Positions 57,574-64,000 of a stretch of 64,000 nt of DNA are shown here, piece by piece (positions within the stretch are counted from its first letter, which is position 1; every line of letters begins with the position of its first letter). The position numbers and the translations under genes are program-made. Source of the DNA: Synaphobranchus kaupii (taxonomy: Eukaryota > Chordata > Actinopteri > Anguilliformes > Synaphobranchidae); the NCBI GenBank assembly GCA_029718625.1, contig CM056376.1:20595091-20659090 (forward strand), read 5' to 3'. The notes under the pieces were generated by a model, which did not search any database, was not told the origin of the DNA, and saw only the letters and a program-made list of their open reading frames with translations.

Positions 57574-57760
57574 GGGTGTCTCGGTGGCGTAGCCTGTAGA
57601 GCACTATCCACATGCTCATTGCGAGCTGTGACGTCGGTGGTTTGAATCCGGCCGTGTGACCTTTGCCATATGTCACCCCCTCTCTCGCTCTCATTCTTCC
57701 TCTCTCTACACTGTGCTGTCCAATAAAAAGCTGAACCCCCCCCCCCCCCCCCAAAAAAAA
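57574..57760 (+). mobile_element. tRNA-derived SINE with target-site duplication
   Basis: Starts GGGTGTCTCGGTGGCGTAGCC, with an A-box-like TGGCGTAGCCTGTAG and a B-box-like GGTTTGAATCC, the internal RNA polymerase III promoter of tRNA-derived SINEs. A CT-rich body and CAATAAAAAGCTGAA tail follow, then a C run and poly-A. Flanks AATGGTGGATACATG (57559-57573) and AATAGTGGATACATG (57760-57774) agree at 14 of 15 positions: the target duplication of LINE-mediated retrotransposition. Confidence 0.82.
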
Positions 57761-58083
57761 ATAGTGGATACATGTAGCCTACTCCTCGTTCTCTGCACAC
57801 ACACTGGGAATATATTCAAGAAATAGATTTGCAACGCACATATTTTGTAATTGAAACAATCTTGAAGCGCAGTTTAGACAACCTTTGTTGCACGTTAACT
57901 GAAAGCTAATGTGATAGCTAACAGAGTGGTGTGTCTTTTTTCATTAAGTGTAGGCCTATACCTAGCAATTAAAACTGGTTTTTCTAAATAGAATTTATCG
58001 TTTAATCTGCCGTGAAGGTAAAAGCTGTGCTTACCTATGGATTATTCAGTGATATGAATAATCCTGCCAATCCAGAGGCTATT

Positions 58084-58126
58084 ATATTTTGGACGTCAAT
58101 CCAGAGGCTATTGACGTCCAAAATAT
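58084..58126. repeat. Perfect 16-bp hairpin with a TGACGTCC core
   Basis: ATATTTTGGACGTCAA and TTGACGTCCAAAATAT face each other across an 11-nt loop. The arms contain TGACGTC, similar to a CRE/ATF site. A copy of ATCCAGAGGCTATT precedes the left arm (58069), overlapping the loop copy at 58099. Confidence 0.85.
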
Positions 58127-61011
58127 GCCATAAACGTGACAACATTTGGGCGGAAAAACTGGAATTATAATAATGCAAGAGCGCAGAAGCAACCACACTA
58201 ATAAACAGTCTAGACAATTAGAATTTAACCGCAGGTTAAAATTGAAGTTACGTTAATGTGGGTTAGCCTGAATGAATAGGCTATGCAACACTGGGCGTCC
58301 CTATGTTATTTCTCGAAATAGCGGGAGGTGCATAGAAAGGTCCTCGTTTTCAGTAAAGTCGCGTACCAAATATTTCCCTTTGTTTTATACAGCTACCACA
58401 CAGATGACCCCACACAACACCTTTGTGTTGATGACCCCACAGTGTTGGTACAGGACCTTTGAAAACATTGCATTATGTTTATTGCTTGTTTACCATTTAA
58501 TCCCGCCAAATTAGGAAAAGTCATACACAGTAGTATCGAGATGAAAAAATAAGGTCAACTGGATCTTAAGAGAAGTCACTGAACGGGGTCAAACTGAACC
58601 CAAAAATAACACGAGGGTTAAGATAGATATGAGATACTCATACCGCTACACAGTTATTTTTTTTATCAATGTGTGTCATCCTTCTGGTGCGGTGTTGTTC
58701 ATTTTTAATGAGAGCGAGAATCCCTCACGTTTCCTTTATTTGCAAGCCACGGTGCAGCCCCCAGGGATTCAAGCTGGGAATGAGGAGATAACATCCATCT
58801 GCACCTCTGGTGGGGGGGGGGGGGGGGCTGGGACCAGAGCAGCAGAGGAAGGCATCGGTCAGGGCTTTGTCGCAGATACGAGACCCGCCACTGCCACGGA
58901 TGTGATATAGCCCGCCTTTTGACTGCCGATTCCTCTTTATTAACGTTGATTTGGCTCGCAAAAACAGAGCAGTCGTTACGTTACGTTCTCCAGTAGGACC
59001 GTCGCCATTAGGTTCATTTGGAGGCATGAAGAAATAAGTGCGGGTTTTATTTGGTATTCCTTGTAAGGACGGGGTCTCGCGTGGGTCAGGTTTATTGCCA
59101 GGTACTTATTCGGCAGTGGTCGGGCGTCGCTCCTTGTATAGCTATTTAAAATTTCATTACACTGTCGCCTTGAGTTACAGTGCTCAGTGAAATAATGAGG
59201 GCGTATGGGAGGCTCTATTGATTCACTCTCTCGCGCTGTCAATCAGGCAGCTGCTGCTGCCATCCCTGTGATGCAGTGAGGTGACTGAACCACCAGATGG
59301 CTGCCCTGAACTTGGTATGGCACTAAGCTATTAATAAGGTGATACGGTGCATGCTAAATCCATTACTAATTTAGAGGTGGACTCTGTGTACGTTGGAGGG
59401 ATTCAGATGTATTCATTTAAGAAATATATTCGGAAGAGTATCTTCTACTGTGCGCTGGAATTTCTGTTCTCTGTGCTGGTGTGACTACACAGGCATTTCA
59501 AAGGCCTCCTTATTCTGCAAGTCATGAAGAATTCATGGCCAAAAAAAATAATGAAGTTGTGACCAGGGCACACAAGCAATAGAGGCCATGCTGATGTCAC
59601 CAGCCTTGTTACAGTAATGAGCCACAATTTAGTCAATTGTGAGGAGGACAGAAACTGTGTGAGATATGCAGTCATTCCATTGGGACCTGAAGATGTCACA
59701 ATGTCAAATAGCACTCACAATGGACAAGTTCATGTTTTTGTGAAGGAACACCCATGGTAGAAGTCCCGCATTTAAATTAAAGGTTAAAGTCACAACACTG
59801 AGATCAAGACAATTGATCAAAAACATTTAGAACAAAGCAAAAAATGTATTAATTCGATAAATAAATAGCAATTGGGAGTGGATACTATAGTATGATGCCA
59901 ACACGGCAAGCATCGGTTATTCAGGAAAACAAAGCATAAAAGCAAAACACAATTTTTCATTGGGATTCAGAACAGAATCATTAATCCTATAATAAAATGA
60001 AGAAATCAATCTACATCTTCCCAATAAAGTAATATTGTTTACTCACAATATGCTGGGCTCATTAATTTTATTTTTTAGGTGATCGGGCCACAAATAAAGT
60101 GTTGAGGTGTCACTCCTTGACTACATTCAATATGAATCCCTTTTTTAAAAAGCTGTGTGTGTGCGTGTGTGTGTGTTGGAAAACATTGTAATGGCATAGG
60201 CCAATTTTTAAGTTTTAAAAGTTTGAGCTAACAAATCATAAATTGGAGATTGTAATGCTTAGCTGACAGATCAAAACGTTAGGTACATGGCTACTTGATA
60301 TAAATAAGAGCAATCAGACCAGAAAGGATGAATCCATTTCGTGATTAATGGTTCCACAAATACAGGGCTGCGTTCATTCACATGGCTTGTGTGCTTCATG
60401 GACACAATGCACACAGCATGATTGTAAAAGGCCACACTACATGCAATACATTTCAGTTATTGTCAGCTTAGAGCCATTCAAAGTTAATTATGCATTTGAT
60501 ATAATTACTGCGAGTTGGCTAATGTGATCAAGCCTCTATTTCTTTATAAGCTAAGGTGAGAAAATGTGTGTTTAATAACTGTCATTTTATGGGCATTGTG
60601 ACAAGTTTTGAGTAATTTATATATTAATGCTAGGTAGCACCCTACAAGCTGGTACTAGCATGAGGTCTACATACTGTATAGGGGCATAACAATGAATTGA
60701 TCATATTGATTTATTACTTGATAATCCAGATAAAATGTGTAGCAAAAATGCTGCTGAGTCAGAATATTTGTAAATGTATATTTTAAAAATTGGACAATGA
60801 TCCAAATTAAAACCTTTAATATCTATGCAATTATCCCAACACCATACAATACCCTGGGAGGTATGGATATGTTTTGACTGAAATTAATTGTGTGCAATTT
60901 TTCTAATTCATTGTCTTCCACTTCATAGCTGTGCAGCAAGTATAATCAGTCTTACGGAAGAGTATACGTATCCCAAGATGTGTAGAAAATTTCCCCTCAT
61001 TTGATTATACT

Positions 61012-61860
61012 CCTTAAAGCTGGGGACACATTACACAATTTTTAAGCCCGGTTTGACAATGTGTTGAGATCTGGCGCAGTCTGCGGCAGTCACGCTGTAT
61101 AGTCACAGCTGTAATTGTTATGTGTGTGGGAGTGAAAGACTCAAATCTCTCTCATACAGTCCCAGTCAGCAACACCACAATTAAATCAAACATAATTTGA
61201 TTTTATCAGGGCTAGTCTTTGCATAATCCTGTGGTTTGCACTCATCCAAGACTCAAATCACGGGAATATTCAATAGCCAATGAAAATTGAGTTTGAAACA
61301 GAGGAAGGAAGAGGAGGAATCATATGAAAGTAAACAGAAGATCCAACGTGCACGATGGCTGAGCCAAATAAACGTCTTTTCTGGAGTGCTAAAAATGGGA
61401 GACTCGTGAGTGTTTGTGCAATGTCAACTCTGCAAGTTACCACAAGAAAACATGACTAAGCTCCATGTTTGTTTTGGTTTCAAAAAACCGTGGAAAAAAT
61501 ACATTCTCGGGTGTGCCACAGAAAATCACTAGAAAAGTTTGTCCGTCTATTCTCCGTCTTCAGATTTGCGCTCCTCAAAGACAGCCGTCGTTATGTGCGC
61601 GACAGAAGAGACTGAAAATCTCAGCTGTTAAATGCTGGAGTGTCTTTTTAGTCTCTTTCCTATGGCATTAAAGGGAGATCTACAGTTTTGAATGCCTCCG
61701 TCACAGGTACAAAGTTTACAGACGGATTCAAAGCGCTGCTTCTTCCAGATGTCATTCACGTTCGCAGAAATGTCACTGAATGGGGACAAATTCAAAATAA
61801 GAGCAGCCTGCTTCACCTGATATAATGGAGTTGAATACAGTGTGATTTATTTAGTCTGAT
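61012..61860 (+). mobile_element. Possible DNA transposon relic
   Basis: The start resembles a type of fish repeat beginning AAAGCTGGGGACACA. A frame from 61355 reads MAEPNKRLFWSAKNGRLVS, faintly like the start of MADF-domain proteins carried by some transposons, but the match does not continue. No right end found. Confidence 0.3.
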
Positions 61861-63053
61861 TCAAAGGCAGCTCTTGGGGAGAAGAGAGAGGGGGGGAAAA
61901 AACATAAACACACATAAAATGGTGTGAATCATGCTGACAAATTTCAGCGCCTGGACATGCTCACAAGCTCCCAGGTGCACAGTAATTCTGTAGTAGCGCG
62001 CTGGGGAAGAGACGGGCCACGGAGATGCAATCAGACAGCCAGCCAGCTCAACGGCAGGCTCAGCCTGGCTCTGAGCTGTCCCTAACCTGCCCTATATAGG
62101 ATGTCGCCCGCGTTTGCCAGGAAAGCGCCCCTCCGCTGTCCGCGCTTCAATTCCCTGCCCGGGAGTTGGCGCAGTCAGATAATAAACAGCTATCGGCGAG
62201 CGAATCGCCTTCTCTGAAATTGCCTTTCATATGGAGCCAGGCCTAGTGGCGAAGCCTCGCACCAACCTGGACTGGGATCAGCGGGACTCTCAGGTCCCTG
62301 CGATTGGCCACCGCATTACTGCTGCAGTGCACATCACCATCTGCCCCTAATGCAAACGCACCCCCCCCGCCCCCCCACCCTCAACTTACCAAAAACCTGT
62401 GAGGAAAAAAGCGCGGTACGGAAGCCATACCACGCTATGTACTATGTCTCACAGGATCTTCATCATCATCACACGCCCATTTCATTATGGTAGGGATTTA
62501 CACCCTGCAATCAATTCAGAGAGGTCCATCACACGCTCTTCATCACATTTCATTATGGCAGAGGTTCATCACAAATGAACGCACGCCTCAAACGGTGCTG
62601 ATGACCAAATCCCTTTTTTTATGACTAAAACAGACTTACTTTGACCGTAATTTGATTTATCTTTAACCTTGGCCAATACATTTCAGCAATGTACTTTGTG
62701 CGCAATCTGGCCAACTTCAAGCTTGTTCAACACCCTGCTCCGATGTAATGTCTGATCATTCAGCGGTTTGAATTTCAAAAGCTGCTGTTGTTGTTGTTTC
62801 TAATAGGTGCTTGGACCGACAAGCTCCATACACTCACCGTGGCATTGAAAGACTCGTGGCCTTGTTACTTCATGCAAGGCTAAACACAATGTAAATGCTA
62901 TTGCTTAACCAATGAAACCTCATTTATACAAGCAATTACCTGTCTCATGTGGGGATTGTAACAAGGTAGGACAGATATGATTATATATGAATTTGATCTG
63001 AATGTACATTAAGAAGCAATAAACAGGAATATAATGGAGTCATCCTGTGAGTT

Positions 63054-63083
63054 GCTTTTGCTAGTAATAATACTAGCAAAAGC
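63054..63083. repeat. Perfect 13-bp hairpin
   Basis: GCTTTTGCTAGTA and TACTAGCAAAAGC with a 4-nt loop ATAA. No T run follows, so there is no sign of a terminator role. Confidence 0.85.
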
Positions 63084-64000
63084 ACCAAAACAGTATTTTT
63101 AGTAATTCTTCAATTTGTTTCATTGAAGATTTGCCATCAGAATAGTTAGAACTGATACATGAATGCCAGCTAAAACTATTTAGAGCTACATGTACTTAAG
63201 TATATGTACATGTACAAGTATTTAACCTTGAATTTCAAACATCACTGAGTAAATTAAAAGTAAATAAAAATATGGAAGGCATTATTTCCTGTCCACAATA
63301 GCTCACAATAAAATAAAGCAGTACTGACACGGAGCAAATTCAAGGTTTCTGACATGTCAATAATCATATTAATGCCTCTATTGCGTGTGTTTACCAATCA
63401 AAATAAAATGCTTTTGTAAGGGTAATTTCTGATTGACAGTGTGTGTGTGTTAACATAAAGACAATCACATGATTAAAAATTAACCCTGACACTTTAAACC
63501 TCAAGTAGCCTCTCTCTTATTATCTGAAGATCTCATTACCTCAGCGCCAAAAAAAACTTTGCAGCACTGATTAAACCCTTTTCCAGCAATATGATAACCA
63601 TATTGAGTAAAAATACACATGATGGGAATATTGTGCGTCACAGTTATAAATGAACCATAACTAAATTAATCATCCTTCAGCATTCACTGCTGTAGCACTG
63701 GAGCATGCTCAAAATGAACCACCCTAAAATGTAACCCGCTTCACACTCCATCAAAAAAGTCAAGGGAAAACTATAAACACAACCAAGGCTTAAAGGTTAC
63801 TACCCATGCTATTTGTCAATGATAATGAGATATGGAAGTACCGTAACTGTTTTGCTACCCGCGGGCTAGCCTTCGTGTACCTGAGTATTTGTCTTCCTGA
63901 TCACCACATTTTTTGTTTATCTGCCTAGATTTAGCTTTCAAGAGCCCCCTACCAACATTCATTCGCTCCTCGTCTTGTATGGCATGTGCATTTACCACAC

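Larger units (their letters stand above)
57780..64000. other. Gene-poor tail of the window
   Basis: No gene recognised. GC-rich patches at 58750-59130 and 62000-62350 stand out. A possible transposon relic begins at ~61012 (AAAGCTGGGGACACATTACACA). A G run lies at 58811-58827 and a perfect hairpin at 63054-63083. Most of the remainder is AT-rich. Confidence 0.4.

Noticed and set aside
57586..57650. Possible tRNA gene from GGTTTGAATCC
   Set aside because: The cloverleaf is not intact, and the CT-rich body, poly-A tail and target duplication identify a SINE.

Overview
This window looks like teleost fish nuclear DNA. The only gene I can name is a split vertebrate DOK-family adaptor. The rest is AT-rich non-coding DNA full of fish-type mobile elements: Tc1/mariner copies (including a Sleeping-Beauty-type inverted repeat), Harbinger-like relics, a tRNA-derived SINE, MITEs and abundant CA, GA, TA and TAA microsatellites. 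I cannot assign a species. There is no bacterial, organellar or viral signal, no CRISPR array, and no rRNA or true tRNA gene.

Region by region: (1) 1-13000 holds the 3' part of a docking-protein gene, best matched to dok2, on the + strand, with coding exons at 1070-1187, 11317-11492 and 11726-12730. The upstream exons with the PH domain lie outside the window. The ~10.1 kb first visible intron contains a Tc1 element (2405-5982) that was itself split by a 1.95 kb non-autonomous DNA transposon (3736-5682), a second, deleted Tc1 copy (6010-6544) and a MITE (10557-11032). (2) 13000-35600 is intergenic. It carries a chimeric Sleeping-Beauty-like MITE (14219-14882), two Harbinger-like relics with remnants of the Myb-like accessory protein (18142-~19400 and 27172-29643), a MITE nested in the first of these, a direct duplication of ~280 bp (20052 and 25654), a CpG-rich island (~24390-24660), and a second, inverted copy of the 1.9 kb transposon (31426-33355). 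(3) 35633-43589 is one 7.96 kb fold-back structure: two arms of ~3.55 kb around an 853 bp spacer, with ~38 bp AT-rich tandem subrepeats near each end, flanked by the 6-bp direct repeat GCTTTC. This is the most unusual object in the window. (4) 43600-64000 is gene-poor, with a 5'-truncated Tc1 relic (47745-48262), a 36-bp minisatellite (53465-53715), a SINE with a clear target-site duplication (57574-57760), several perfect hairpins and a few CpG-rich patches.

DOK proteins are adaptors downstream of tyrosine kinases. From vertebrate gene order as I know it (GFRA2 near DOK2 in human), the gene-poor DNA downstream may be regulatory territory of a neighbouring gene, but nothing in the sequence proves this. 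Most features are transposons layered on one another, and several relative ages can be read from nesting.
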